A stretch of DNA of 64,000 bases from CAYWNA01 sp964459305 (GCA_964459305.1 CAYWNA010000011.1:1-64000); one strand, 5' to 3'. Shown: positions 46,542 through 55,000, counted from the stretch's first letter. A program made the numbers and translations. Notes: generated by a model from the sequence alone, not told the origin.

Positions 46542-46612
46542 GGGAGGGCGAGGCTCCTGCCGAGCCGTGTGGTGGTGCCAGGAAACCGGCTCAGCAGGAG
46601 CTTCGCCCTCCC
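46542..46612. repeat. inverted repeat, 'gggagggcga' family, copy 2
   Basis: The left arm (46542-46567, gggagggcgaggctcctgcc...) pairs with the right arm (46587-46612, ...aggagcttcgccctccc) over 26 bases with few mismatches. It lies between the radical SAM gene's 3' end and the ECF sigma gene's start. The related copy is at 353-404. Confidence 0.88.
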
Positions 46613-46636
46613 AATTCCCGGACACCCTCATCCAAT

Positions 46637-48115
46637 TCATCGTTCGATTCGTGTGGCCAACTCTTGTGGCTCGATTCGCGGCGAGTGGGCGCCGCAGCTT
46701 TCCACGTTTGGCTCGACTGGTTGTGGCTCGGGATAAAAGCCGAATTGACGCAGGACTTTCAGCTTTGGCAGGACGTTGCTCTCCAGATCGATATGAAAGA
46801 AGCCGGGGAAGACGTCCGGGTTGCCGATGATCAGGTCGAAGTATTCCTGATACCTTACGGGTAAATCGATCTGGCCGTGTCGGCAAATCTCGTGGCCGGT
46901 GAAGACAAATTCGGGGAACAGATATGGGCAGAACTCCAAGTCGACCTTCTCGCTCCATTCACGATAGATCTCGGTTTGCGGCAACAGCGATAACAGGCTT
47001 GGCAGGATCCTCGCGCCAAGCATCCGGAACGAAACCATCTGAAATAACGACTGGTGGAAGTCTTCCATGGTCTCGAACGGAAACCCCCAAACGAAGAATG
47101 CGTCGACGCGAGGAAAGATCTCCACCGCCGCGGGCACGACATCCAACGTTTGCTTTGTGGTGAATCCCTTTTTGACCAGCTTGAGCACCCGTTCCGAGCC
47201 CGACTCGATACCGAATCGCAACTCCACACACCCGCATTCGGCCATGGCCCGCATCATCTCTTCGTCGACCAGGTTGACGCGGCCGAAAGCCTTCCACTGT
47301 ACGTCCAGGCCGCGCGAGTCGAGTTCGCGGCAGAATTCGATGACCTGTCGCTTTCCGGATACGAAAAACTCGTCCTGAAACAGAAACAGATCCACGCCGG
47401 CCGCCCGGTGCAGGAAATCCATCTCGTCCACGATGTTTATCGGGCCTCGCGAGTAGCTTTCCAGATTCCAGATCGGCGCGACCGAACAGAAAGTGCACGG
47501 ATAGGGACAGCCGCGACTGGTCATCATTCCGTAGCCGGCGTATCGCGAAAGATCGACTTTCTCGAACGCGGGAAAGGGAATGGAATCCAGCGATGCGATC
47601 CGCCCGCGATTGGGATTGTGTTGGATCGTGCCCTCGCCATTGCGGAACGAAATGCCGTCGACCTGCGATAGATCGCCGCCATCGCGAATCGTCCGCAGCA
47701 ACTCCGGTCCCGTCCGCTCGCCTTCGCTCCGGCAAATGATGTCAATCCAGGGGAAGCGGCTGAGGATCTTCTCTTCGACTGCCGTGGAGCCCACGCCTCC
47801 GAGCACGATAGTGCGGTCGGGATAGGCTGCACGTATCGCCCGGATGCCTAAGATGGTGAAAGGCAGAAGGTTGGCCATGCAACTCAGGCCGATCACCGGC
47901 GCCGAATCGCGAAGGAAATCGACGAAGACCTGCATATCGAACGGGTCGTCCGAATCGACGCACTGGTAGTCGCGAAAATCGACTTCGAAGCCGGCGTCCT
48001 CCAGGGCTCGCGTGAGATAGAGCGGGCCGAGCGGCACGTGTAGCTCGCGCTCGATCTCTTCGCCGTAGCGCATGAAGAGCATATTCAGATTGACAAGCGT
48101 GATATCGGCGGACAT
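46637..48115 (-). CDS. B12-binding domain radical SAM protein
   Basis: A 492-residue enzyme of the cobalamin-dependent radical SAM class. Residues 1-150 form the B12-binding Rossmann domain (HVPLGPLYLTRALEDAGFEV, RTIVLGGVGSTAVEEK). The radical SAM domain follows with the cluster motif C203-x3-C207-x2-C210 in RGCPYPCTFC and the later strand VELRFGIESGSERVLKLVKK. Enzymes of this layout often methylate unreactive carbons; cyclisation or other rearrangements are also known. It starts nine bases after the stop of a precursor-like gene with repeated G-x-x-P-D-x-P motifs, so that protein is the likely substrate. The residues after about 400 are unrecognised. An alternative is a lipid or cofactor methyltransferase unrelated to its neighbour. 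Confidence 0.9.
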   Translation of the reverse strand: MSADITLVNLNMLFMRYGEEIERELHVPLGPLYLTRALEDAGFEVDFRDYQCVDSDDPFDMQVFVDFLRDSAPVIGLSCMANLLPFTILGIRAIRAAYPDRTIVLGGVGSTAVEEKILSRFPWIDIICRSEGERTGPELLRTIRDGGDLSQVDGISFRNGEGTIQHNPNRGRIASLDSIPFPAFEKVDLSRYAGYGMMTSRGCPYPCTFCSVAPIWNLESYSRGPINIVDEMDFLHRAAGVDLFLFQDEFFVSGKRQVIEFCRELDSRGLDVQWKAFGRVNLVDEEMMRAMAECGCVELRFGIESGSERVLKLVKKGFTTKQTLDVVPAAVEIFPRVDAFFVWGFPFETMEDFHQSLFQMVSFRMLGARILPSLLSLLPQTEIYREWSEKVDLEFCPYLFPEFVFTGHEICRHGQIDLPVRYQEYFDLIIGNPDVFPGFFHIDLESNVLPKLKVLRQFGFYPEPQPVEPNVESCGAHSPRIEPQELATRIER

Positions 48116-48124
48116 AGGCTCAAG

Positions 48125-48835
48125 TCATGGCAGGTCTGGTCGGCTGCCGGTCGGCGCCGGCGGCCGATCGGGTCGTGTGCCTCGGACAGCTTGCAACGTT
48201 GGTGGGTCAGGCGATTCCGCCTTCGGCTCCGATTCGGCCGTGCCGTCCGGCTGTTCGGCCTGCGATGATACTGCGCCGTCGGGAAGATCCGGCTCGATGC
48301 CTTTGATCGCGGCCGGTCTGTCAGGCCGTATGCCTTCGACGGGAGGAACTTCATCCGGACGTTCGGGGCGCGGTGGCCCCGCGCCGTCAGGATAATCTGG
48401 TGCGATCCCGGTAGTCGAAGCCGGCGGCGGCGGCGTGGATTTCTCGCAGCCGGCCTGACTCAAACCCACCGCAGCCAGCATGGCGGCAGCCGCCTTGCCC
48501 AGAAACACTCGGCGATGCTCCTGAGGCACAACCGTGCGATCGATGATCGCTTCGAGTTGCTCAGCCGGCGCTGCCCGGAGCATGAGCACTTCGGCCGGTT
48601 CAAGTCGAAGTCCGATTTCGTCAGCCGAGTCGGCGCGCTTCGACAGCAGCGCTCTCTTGAAGTCCGGATCGACGGCGGCTTTCTTCACGAGGATTTCAAT
48701 GCCACGGGGAATGTCGCCGACGTTCTGCCCGCTGCCCGGAGGCCGCCCACCGACGATTGTTGTCCGAACCGCCTCCGGTTCCGCCACACGATCGGCGGAG
48801 AATTGTGGTCCGCTGGAACGAGGAGAATCACTCAT
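48125..48835 (-). CDS. precursor-like protein with leader, RR/lipobox segment and five GxxPDxP motifs
   Basis: A 236-residue protein of unknown function. Residues 22-105 form a compact helical domain (TTIVGGRPPGSG, then ILVKKAAVDPDFKRALLSKR, IGLRLEP and LMLRAAPAEQLEAIIDRT) that looks like a modification leader. Next is RRVFLGKAAAAMLAAVGLSQ followed by AGC at 128-130, which resembles a Tat or Sec signal with a lipobox but placed in the middle of the protein. The C-terminal 105 residues are proline-rich with five copies of G-x-x-P-D-x-P: GIAPDYP (143), GIRPDRP (168), GIEPDLP (179), GTRPDRP (219) and GSRPDLP (230). The last copy ends at the final residue. A gggagaa site precedes the ATG. The B12-radical SAM gene follows after nine bases, so I infer an exported, post-translationally modified peptide. 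Confidence 0.75.
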   Translation of the reverse strand: MSDSPRSSGPQFSADRVAEPEAVRTTIVGGRPPGSGQNVGDIPRGIEILVKKAAVDPDFKRALLSKRADSADEIGLRLEPAEVLMLRAAPAEQLEAIIDRTVVPQEHRRVFLGKAAAAMLAAVGLSQAGCEKSTPPPPASTTGIAPDYPDGAGPPRPERPDEVPPVEGIRPDRPAAIKGIEPDLPDGAVSSQAEQPDGTAESEPKAESPDPPTLQAVRGTRPDRPPAPTGSRPDLP

Positions 48836-48893
48836 TGTACTGTTCTCCCAATAAGAACTCGCGTAACACCTTGGCCGATTGGCGACGCTGTAC

Positions 48894-48985
48894 GTCAGAC
48901 TTCCCAGTCTGACCGTAGCCGCCGTGAAAGGTCAACAAATCTTCCGAGGTTCACGGCTGTCAGGCTAGAAAGCCTGACGTACGTC
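48894..48985. repeat. pair of small palindromes, 'gtcag' family
   Basis: gtcagacttcccagtctgac (48894-48913) and gtcaggctagaaagcctgac (48959-48978) are each an eight-base stem with a four-base loop. They are flanked by the matching sequences tacgtc and gtacgtc, so the two also form parts of a larger inverted repeat. They lie upstream of the precursor-like gene, downstream of the D-aminoacylase gene. Confidence 0.8.
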
Positions 48986-49099
48986 AATCCGTCGAACTCG
49001 CAACTGCCGGCCCTTCGTAATCGCCAGTATACGCCGGAAACAGCGTTTTTGGCAATCGAATGATCTGGGGGCCAGGGCATGGATGGGGTCGAACCAGAT

Positions 49100-50698
49100 T
49101 TAGGCGCTATTGCATCGCTTCAGCGCCCGGCCGGGCCGTGTGTCTGTTGGCTGACCGTTGTCCTTGACCACGTGACCGTTGACCATCACATATGGAATGC
49201 CCTGCGGATAGCTCTTGGGATGATCGTAGGTGGCGGTATCTTGGACGGTATCGGGGTCGAAGACCACCAGGTCGGCCATCTTGCCCTGCGCGACAGTGCC
49301 TCGATCGGGCAGACCTAGCCTCGCGGCGGGCAGCGAAGTCATCTTGCGTACGCACTCTTCCAAAGTCAGGATCCCCAACTCGCGGACATACCGCGCAAGA
49401 TACCTAGAAAACGTGCCCCATGCGCGCGGATGTGGTCTGTGGCCAATCAGCAGTCCGTCGCTTCCGGCCATGAACGCGGGATCCTGCATGAACGTTTGAA
49501 GGTTCTCTTCATGGCCGATGAACATCAGGCACGAAGCCGCAAAATCGCTCTGAACCAGCAGGTCGACGAAGCAGTCGAAGGGCGGTTTGCCCAGTTGCTC
49601 GGAGATGGCCTGAAGACTGAGGCCGATCCATTGTTCGCCGTGTTCGCTGCCGAGGCCGGTAACGACGATGGAATCCCAGGGAGCCGGTACGCCTTGCATG
49701 CCGTCCGAGCCGGTCACCTCCATTTCTTGCCGAATCACGCCGGCCGTTTCGGGGTCGGCTAACCGCTCAAGCAGCTTGTCCGCTCCGCCGGCGTGGGTCC
49801 AGTTCGGCAACAGACCAGCCATGAACGTCGAAGCCGCCAGGTAAGGATAGGCGTCCAGCGTCACTTCCACGCCTTCTCGACGAGCACGTTCAATCCGCGC
49901 CAAATACTGATCGGCCTTGCCTCGCCCAGTGTCAAAAGAGGAATGGAAATGCGTCAGGTGTAGCGGAAGCTCGGCCCTGGTACAGATCTCAATGACCTCT
50001 TCCAAGGCCGCCTCCATCCCCGCGCCGTAGCTTCTCATGTGCGGAGCAAAGTATCCGCCGTGTCGGGCAACGACCCGGCATAATTCCACCAGTTCCTCCA
50101 CGTCCGCGAAACTGCACGGCGAATACGTGAGCCCGGTGGACAGGCCGAAAGCTCCCTCGCTCATGGCTTGATCCAGAACCCGTTTCATTTCTTCCAGTTC
50201 ACTCGGTGTGGGCGGGCGGTTCTCCAAACCGAGGCCTGCAGCCCGAATGTTCCCTTGGGGGGCCAACATCGCGATATTGATCGCCGTCCGGTGGTCGAAT
50301 TGTTCCAAGAATTCGCATGTGCTTCGCCAATCCCAGGACAGCCCTTCCGGATCGCCGTTCAAACCTCGAAGGGTCGTGCGGAAGAAGTCGACCGTGTCGT
50401 CCGTGAGCGGAGCGTAGGAAAGACCGTCTTGCCCGATGACTTCGGTCGTGACGCCCTGCATCATCTTGGCCAAACAGCCCGGTTCGGCCAGCGCCGTGAG
50501 GTCCGAGTGGGTGTGCATATCGATGAACCCGGGGCAAACGACCAGTCCTCCTGCGTCGATGGTGCGGCGGGCATCCAAGTCACCTGCCGTTCCGACATAG
50601 CAGATCCGGTCGTCCTGGATTCCCACGTCACCCCGGTACGATGGCTCGCCCGTCCCATCGACAATACGTCCGCCCGTAATTGCATGATCAACGTTCAT
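49100..50698 (-). CDS. N-acyl-D-amino-acid deacylase / D-aminoacylase family amidohydrolase
   Basis: A 532-residue amidohydrolase. The N-terminal strand DHAITGGRIVDGTGEPSYRG, the metal motif GFIDMHTHSD, the histidine in LTHFHSS and the C-terminal GTVAQGKMADLVVFDPDTV are those of the D-aminoacylase (DAN) family. It would release D-amino acids from N-acyl-D-amino acids, or act on related dipeptides. I place the start at the ATG at 50698. The longer frame upstream is translated from the palindromic repeat at 50724-50802 and is therefore not protein. The gene is cytoplasmic (no signal) and stands alone between the repeat and the precursor-like gene. Confidence 0.92.
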   Translation of the reverse strand: MNVDHAITGGRIVDGTGEPSYRGDVGIQDDRICYVGTAGDLDARRTIDAGGLVVCPGFIDMHTHSDLTALAEPGCLAKMMQGVTTEVIGQDGLSYAPLTDDTVDFFRTTLRGLNGDPEGLSWDWRSTCEFLEQFDHRTAINIAMLAPQGNIRAAGLGLENRPPTPSELEEMKRVLDQAMSEGAFGLSTGLTYSPCSFADVEELVELCRVVARHGGYFAPHMRSYGAGMEAALEEVIEICTRAELPLHLTHFHSSFDTGRGKADQYLARIERARREGVEVTLDAYPYLAASTFMAGLLPNWTHAGGADKLLERLADPETAGVIRQEMEVTGSDGMQGVPAPWDSIVVTGLGSEHGEQWIGLSLQAISEQLGKPPFDCFVDLLVQSDFAASCLMFIGHEENLQTFMQDPAFMAGSDGLLIGHRPHPRAWGTFSRYLARYVRELGILTLEECVRKMTSLPAARLGLPDRGTVAQGKMADLVVFDPDTVQDTATYDHPKSYPQGIPYVMVNGHVVKDNGQPTDTRPGRALKRCNSA

Positions 50699-50723
50699 TG
50701 TTCGTCCGATTCCAGTAGGTCCG

Positions 50724-50802
50724 TCGTTTAACCGCAAGCCGGAGGCGTGCGCGGCCACATCGAACCCAGCTTCGCGCACGCCTCCGGCTTGCGGTTAAAC
50801 GA
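50724..50802. repeat. perfect 30-base inverted repeat, 'ctcgtttaaccgcaagcc' family, copy 2
   Basis: The left arm (50724-50753) and right arm (50773-50802) are perfectly complementary over 30 bases around a 19-base spacer. The arm sequence equals that at 34094-34177. It lies between the divergent D-aminoacylase and sialidase-like genes, close to where both promoters must be. Confidence 0.92.
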
Positions 50803-50912
50803 GTTGAAGACTTGCACTGCCGGAGGCTCTCAATATAGTGATGCGCTGAGTAGAATCAACAGTTGCGGATGGCCGAATCCCGAACAACGCTACAGCAACG
50901 GAAAGGCGAACT

Positions 50913-52469
50913 ATGATTTCACACATCAATCGTTTGACAATCGCGACGGTGTTTGCAGTGTGGTCGTGTCAGATCGTTGGGGCCGAGGTGCGTATCGAAC
51001 GACAGGTCCAGCCCGGTAGACCGTTCCTGCTGTCCGACGGGACGACCTACGACGCGGGCGAGCGATTCCGGGTGAACGAGCAGCACCAAATACCGGACGA
51101 CATGATCGTCCAGGGTGATACCGTTGTCCTGAAGGCCGTGGGTGACGGGCTCGATCGGGCCGCGCAAGTGCAGTGGCGGATCGTCCGCGGCTGGGGCAAG
51201 CCGAAACTCACGGTTGATGCCGACGATTCGCGAGTCGCACGTTTTGTGGCGGACGGCTATGGTGCCAACGAAATTGTCTTTGAAGCCATGATCGACGAAC
51301 ATCGCGTGAGCCAGCACGCGGAGGTCCTTGTCGAGTTCTCTATGGACAACATGCTGGTCTCGAAGGAAGAGATCACGTATCCACCGGATACGGACCAGAA
51401 CCCGCTCGTCGTCCCGGTGGACCAGCAACTGACCGATCATCGCGAGCAGGTCACGGCGCGAAACCCGAAAACCGGCCGGCTGATCACGCTGTGGCAAGTC
51501 AAGTTCGGCGGAGGCGACGCCTGTCCCATGGGTGTGGGGGTGATGGCCAGCGACGATCACGGCATCACCTGGAAGAATAAGCGATACCTTTACTTGCACA
51601 CCGGCGACAACAGCGGATGGGGCAGTCTCTGTTGGAACCTCGCCGGCAACGACGGCCAGGGGGAGTTTCTGCTGTGGGCCTGTTCGCACGTACGTAGCCC
51701 CAACAACCGCATCATGCAATTTCGCTCGCGCGACAACGGCGAGACTTGGCAACATGCCGGCGACTATCAGCAAGCGTTGGCCGACGAGTTCGGCGTACCC
51801 AACGCCATCTGGACGTATTTCGGCGTTAACCGAACGATCGTGGCGTCCGACGGTACACTGGTAGCGCCCATGATCTGCCATCAGTTTTCGCGGACGATCC
51901 GCAGCGAGGACAAAGGCCGAACTTGGCACGCCAGCAACCTGGACAGCACTTTCTCCCAGGGCAACGAGGATGCGCTGATCGAGACCATCGACGGCGGACG
52001 GTTGATCCTGATGGCCCGACCGCACGGCGCGGGCCACAACCGTCGCTTCGAGAGCACCGACGGCGGCAAAACGTGGACCGCCAAACAAGATACCACCCTG
52101 CCGACCGCCGTGGTCAACTTTGGCTTGGACAAAATCGTCGAGCCTGGCACGCCCGAACACGGCCGTGTCGTCTACTCCGCCGCCGCCACACGCACTGGAC
52201 CTCACAAGGGCCGCCAACGGCTGGTCGTGGCGATCAACCGCGACCCGATCCAAGTCGCCCGCGACCAGTGGGACGTCCGTCTGTTATGGGATGCCTCGTG
52301 CAACTACTCCGACATCCTGTACGTGCCCGATGACAAGAGCCTGTTGGTGACCGTGGAAACCATGCACCCCGGCGTAACCAGCTACAGTTACGCCGCCATC
52401 CGCTACTTCAAGATGTCGTTGCGATACTGGGATACGTTACCACCATACACAGCCACGGCGCGCGAATAG
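50913..52469 (+). CDS. exported sialidase-like (BNR/Asp-box) protein
   Basis: A 518-residue exported protein with signal peptide (LTIATVFAVWSCQIVGAEV). Residues 25-150 form a strand-rich N-terminal domain of unknown type (VQWRIVRGWGKPKLTVDADD). The propeller follows with Asp boxes SDDHGITW, SRDNGETW, SEDKGRTW and STDGGKTW. A ggaaagg site precedes the ATG by nine bases. It probably acts on extracytoplasmic glycans. It is the second of three sialidase-like genes in the window and differs by its extra N-terminal domain. Confidence 0.85.
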   Translation: MISHINRLTIATVFAVWSCQIVGAEVRIERQVQPGRPFLLSDGTTYDAGERFRVNEQHQIPDDMIVQGDTVVLKAVGDGLDRAAQVQWRIVRGWGKPKLTVDADDSRVARFVADGYGANEIVFEAMIDEHRVSQHAEVLVEFSMDNMLVSKEEITYPPDTDQNPLVVPVDQQLTDHREQVTARNPKTGRLITLWQVKFGGGDACPMGVGVMASDDHGITWKNKRYLYLHTGDNSGWGSLCWNLAGNDGQGEFLLWACSHVRSPNNRIMQFRSRDNGETWQHAGDYQQALADEFGVPNAIWTYFGVNRTIVASDGTLVAPMICHQFSRTIRSEDKGRTWHASNLDSTFSQGNEDALIETIDGGRLILMARPHGAGHNRRFESTDGGKTWTAKQDTTLPTAVVNFGLDKIVEPGTPEHGRVVYSAAATRTGPHKGRQRLVVAINRDPIQVARDQWDVRLLWDASCNYSDILYVPDDKSLLVTVETMHPGVTSYSYAAIRYFKMSLRYWDTLPPYTATARE

Positions 52470-52497
52470 GTGGTTCGTGTCGTCAGTTGCGGAGCGG

Positions 52498-53085
52498 TCA
52501 TTTGGATGTTCCCTGCTTCCCGCCGCTGGAATCCTGCTCGGAAAGAAAGTCAAAGTCCGGTGTCGCTGGTGCGCTGGTTTTGTGCGCTGGCAGTTCGCTT
52601 GATTGATGATTTCGATTGGTCTTCCACTGCAAGTAGAATATACCGAACAGGAACGTCCAAAGGCCGTGGAACCAGGCGGGGTGTTCTCGGGGAACCAGGG
52701 TCAACGTATTCAGACGACTGCGGATTGCGAAGGCCATGATCAGTGCGAAGATCATCTCCAGCCTCGTAATCATAGTTCCGATTCTCAGCACCATCGGGTC
52801 GTCGTCCGTGACGATCTCCGGTATCAACCACAGCAGTGACGTCACCGACAGGATCCAGTAGAAGGCAACCAGCCCCATCGACATGTGATGGCGCTTCAGC
52901 CTCTGGTTGACTGCGAGGGCCAGCTGATGGACCCAATAGTTGATGTACAGTCCGAGGGTCAACACGGTGAGGAGTATCATGAGGAGCACGCTGCGCCGGC
53001 GCAAGCCGTGAAACGAGCCCTCTGGTTCTTCAACCCACGTCGATGTTTGCGGCGGAGCGTACGGGTTAATCGGGTCGTTGCTCAC
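52498..53085 (-). CDS. DUF4234-like small membrane protein
   Basis: A 195-residue membrane protein. After a proline-rich cytoplasmic start (DPINPYAPPQTSTW) there are four hydrophobic segments: VLLMILLTVLTLGLYINYWV, VAFYWILSVTSLLWLIPEIV, ITRLEMIFALIMAFAI and GLWTFLFGIFYLQW. The pattern L-T-L-G-L-Y-x-x-Y-W in the first helix and the closing F-Y-L-Q-W fit the DUF4234 family. The function is unknown. The start is the GTG at 53085. A second small membrane protein precedes it on the same strand. Confidence 0.75.
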   Translation of the reverse strand: MSNDPINPYAPPQTSTWVEEPEGSFHGLRRRSVLLMILLTVLTLGLYINYWVHQLALAVNQRLKRHHMSMGLVAFYWILSVTSLLWLIPEIVTDDDPMVLRIGTMITRLEMIFALIMAFAIRSRLNTLTLVPREHPAWFHGLWTFLFGIFYLQWKTNRNHQSSELPAHKTSAPATPDFDFLSEQDSSGGKQGTSK

Positions 53086-53160
53086 GGGCGGTATACTCCA
53101 CGTATGCGTCAGACAATCACACGGATCGATCCATAGAAAGGGAAGTGCGAAGTATTCCGA

Positions 53161-53604
53161 CTATCTTAGCGGCGACTGGTCCCTTTGTGTGAGAGACTGC
53201 AGCACAGATGTCGCGGAAAACAGGGCCGCCGTCAATCCACCGGTGAATGCGCCTCGAGGAAACGCGTAGCCAATCGCTCGGGGGATTCGCTGAAGCGGGT
53301 CCATACACTCTATTTCTCTCTCAAACAGGATATGGTGTTCGATCTGGGCAAAGACGACACCGCCGATCGATCCCGTCATACCACCGAGGAGCACTCCGGT
53401 GCATATGGCGGCCCATATCGGGCGGACCTTGAGACGCATGGTTACGGCCGTTGCGAAGAAGCCTGCTGCAGACCCAGCGGTGTAGATGAAGGCGAACGGC
53501 GCTTTGTACTCAAAAGTCACGAACAGTGCGGCACTTGCGGTTCCCAGAAGCAAGATGTCGAGGAGATCGAACTGAATGACTGAACGATGCGGAAGCTGGA
53601 GCAA
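53161..53604 (-). CDS. small membrane protein of unknown function
   Basis: A protein of up to 147 residues with four likely membrane helices (LLDILLLGTASAALFVTF, FAFIYTAGSAAGFFATAV, IWAAICTGVLLGGMTGSIGG and GAFTGGLTAALFSATSV). No family is recognised. No ATG is available near the N-terminus. The TTG at 53604 with aggg upstream is the best candidate start. It lies just upstream of the DUF4234-like gene on the same strand and may be co-expressed. Confidence 0.6.
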   Translation of the reverse strand: MLQLPHRSVIQFDLLDILLLGTASAALFVTFEYKAPFAFIYTAGSAAGFFATAVTMRLKVRPIWAAICTGVLLGGMTGSIGGVVFAQIEHHILFEREIECMDPLQRIPRAIGYAFPRGAFTGGLTAALFSATSVLQSLTQRDQSPLR

Positions 53605-53937
53605 TTGGCCTGCCCTGAAAAAAGTGAGTTGGGCGGCTAACGTTTGATTTCATTTCCCGCCCGCCGACGCCGTGTGCCTAAGACCAGTGTACATCGGGGC
53701 TGCAGCGGTTTCCATCGGGAAGCCGAATGCTCGCCGTGGAGTTCGGCTTTCTCCACCTAACCACCGGCGAGTTGCGGGGCCAAGACGATTGATATACCGC
53801 CCGCGGCGAAAATGGCTCGTTTAACCGCAAGCCGTACAACCTCTACGCGGCTGTCGCCGTGTGCATCGTCTACTACAATTGCTGGTGGCGGCCAAGGCGG
53901 TTGGGGCGTTGGCAGAAAAGGCGAGGGGAGATCTGTC
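53605..53937. other. intergenic region with a repeat half-copy
   Basis: No gene is recognised here. The stretch contains one arm (53813-53834) of the 'ctcgtttaaccgcaagcc' palindrome without its partner. The reading frame that extends the following epimerase gene upstream to 53812 is translated from this repeat and should not be used as its start. Confidence 0.6.
53813..53834. repeat. half copy of the 'ctcgtttaaccgcaagcc' palindrome
   Basis: ggctcgtttaaccgcaagcc plus g matches the left arm at 34094-34124 and then diverges (tacaacctc). No right arm is present. It lies about 100 bases upstream of the AGE-type epimerase start. Confidence 0.8.
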
Positions 53938-54969
53938 ATGAGACGACGTGACTTCATCGGGGCTGGGGTGGCTGCAGTCGTTTCCGGGGCTGCTCCGGCG
54001 TGTGCTGCGCGTGCCGCACGCGGGGCGGACTTGCAGCCGAATGTTTTTGATGTCTTGCCAAATCGGATCGCGGGGATGAGCCTTGAAGAACTTCGGGACG
54101 ACTATCGCGAACGGCTGTTCAACCATTATCTTCCATTTTGGGATCAAGGGGGATACGACGAGGAACCCGGCGGATTCACATGCGAGTTGAACGACGACGG
54201 TTCGGTTTTCAATGACGAAAAATCGATTTGGTACCAGGGTCGTGCCGTCTGGGTCTACTCATTCTTGTATCAACACTTCGGAAAGAACGAACGGTTTCTC
54301 GAAATCGCCCAAAAAACCAAAGAGTTCATGGTCCGTCACATGCACCTCGGCGGCGGCCGGTGGAACGACAAGGTTCGCCGTGACGGGACCATCGTCACCG
54401 GACCCAGCAAGAACGTGTACGGCTCGCTTTTCGCGGCGGCTGGTCTGGCCGAGTACTATCTGGTCGCCCAGGACCCAGGCGATTTGGATCTGGCCAAGCA
54501 ATCGATTTGGGCGGCCGTCCGGATGTACGACGATGCGGATTACGGCGACACGCACACGACGCAATACACGGCCGTGAAGATTCCTCAAACGGGAATACGA
54601 TCTCAGGGACATTCCATGGTGTTGGTTTGGATACTGTCGCGGTTGCTGACGTGCCACGAAGATGCTCGTCTGGAGCAATTACAGCGACAGCACGTGGACA
54701 TGATTATGCGGCGATTCTGGAATCCGGAGTATGGGATCGCCAACGAGTACCTGCACCACGACTATTCCCGAATCCTTAAGACCATGGCCAACACGGGCCA
54801 CGGCGTCTGGCGCCAGGCGGTGGACCGGCGCGGCAAAGACCTCAAGCGAGTCGGCATCAGCACGAAGCGCAAGGGGAACTTCCATCAGCCTCGATGCCTG
54901 ATGTTGAATTTGTTGAGCCTTGAACGCATGATCGACAATGCGGGCAAGCTGACGCCGTTTCCTGAATAG
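53938..54969 (+). CDS. exported AGE-family epimerase/isomerase, apparently internally shortened
   Basis: A 343-residue protein of the N-acylglucosamine 2-epimerase (AGE) superfamily. The N-terminus MRRRDFIGAGVAAVVSGAAP is a Tat signal. The barrel starts normally (HYLPFWDQGGYDEEPGGFTC, WYQGRAVWVYSFLYQHFG), and the last 25 residues match the family's usual ending, with FHQPRCLMLNLLSLERMI. Between GHGVWRQAVDRRGKDLK and this ending about 80-100 residues of the usual barrel are missing; family members are normally near 400 residues. The conserved HPRH of the ending reads HQPRC here. It may be catalytically weakened or dead. A gaggggag site precedes the ATG. Confidence 0.8.
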   Translation: MRRRDFIGAGVAAVVSGAAPACAARAARGADLQPNVFDVLPNRIAGMSLEELRDDYRERLFNHYLPFWDQGGYDEEPGGFTCELNDDGSVFNDEKSIWYQGRAVWVYSFLYQHFGKNERFLEIAQKTKEFMVRHMHLGGGRWNDKVRRDGTIVTGPSKNVYGSLFAAAGLAEYYLVAQDPGDLDLAKQSIWAAVRMYDDADYGDTHTTQYTAVKIPQTGIRSQGHSMVLVWILSRLLTCHEDARLEQLQRQHVDMIMRRFWNPEYGIANEYLHHDYSRILKTMANTGHGVWRQAVDRRGKDLKRVGISTKRKGNFHQPRCLMLNLLSLERMIDNAGKLTPFPE

Positions 54970-55000
54970 CGGCACTCAAGGAAAGGTCCTAAAAAGCAAC

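Noticed and set aside
50699..50779. Longer N-terminus of the D-aminoacylase gene
   Set aside because: The extra 27 residues are translated from the dispersed palindrome; the ATG at 50698 directly precedes the conserved N-terminal strand.
53812..53937. Upstream extension of the AGE-type epimerase
   Set aside because: It is translated from a repeat half-copy and would bury the Tat signal inside the protein.
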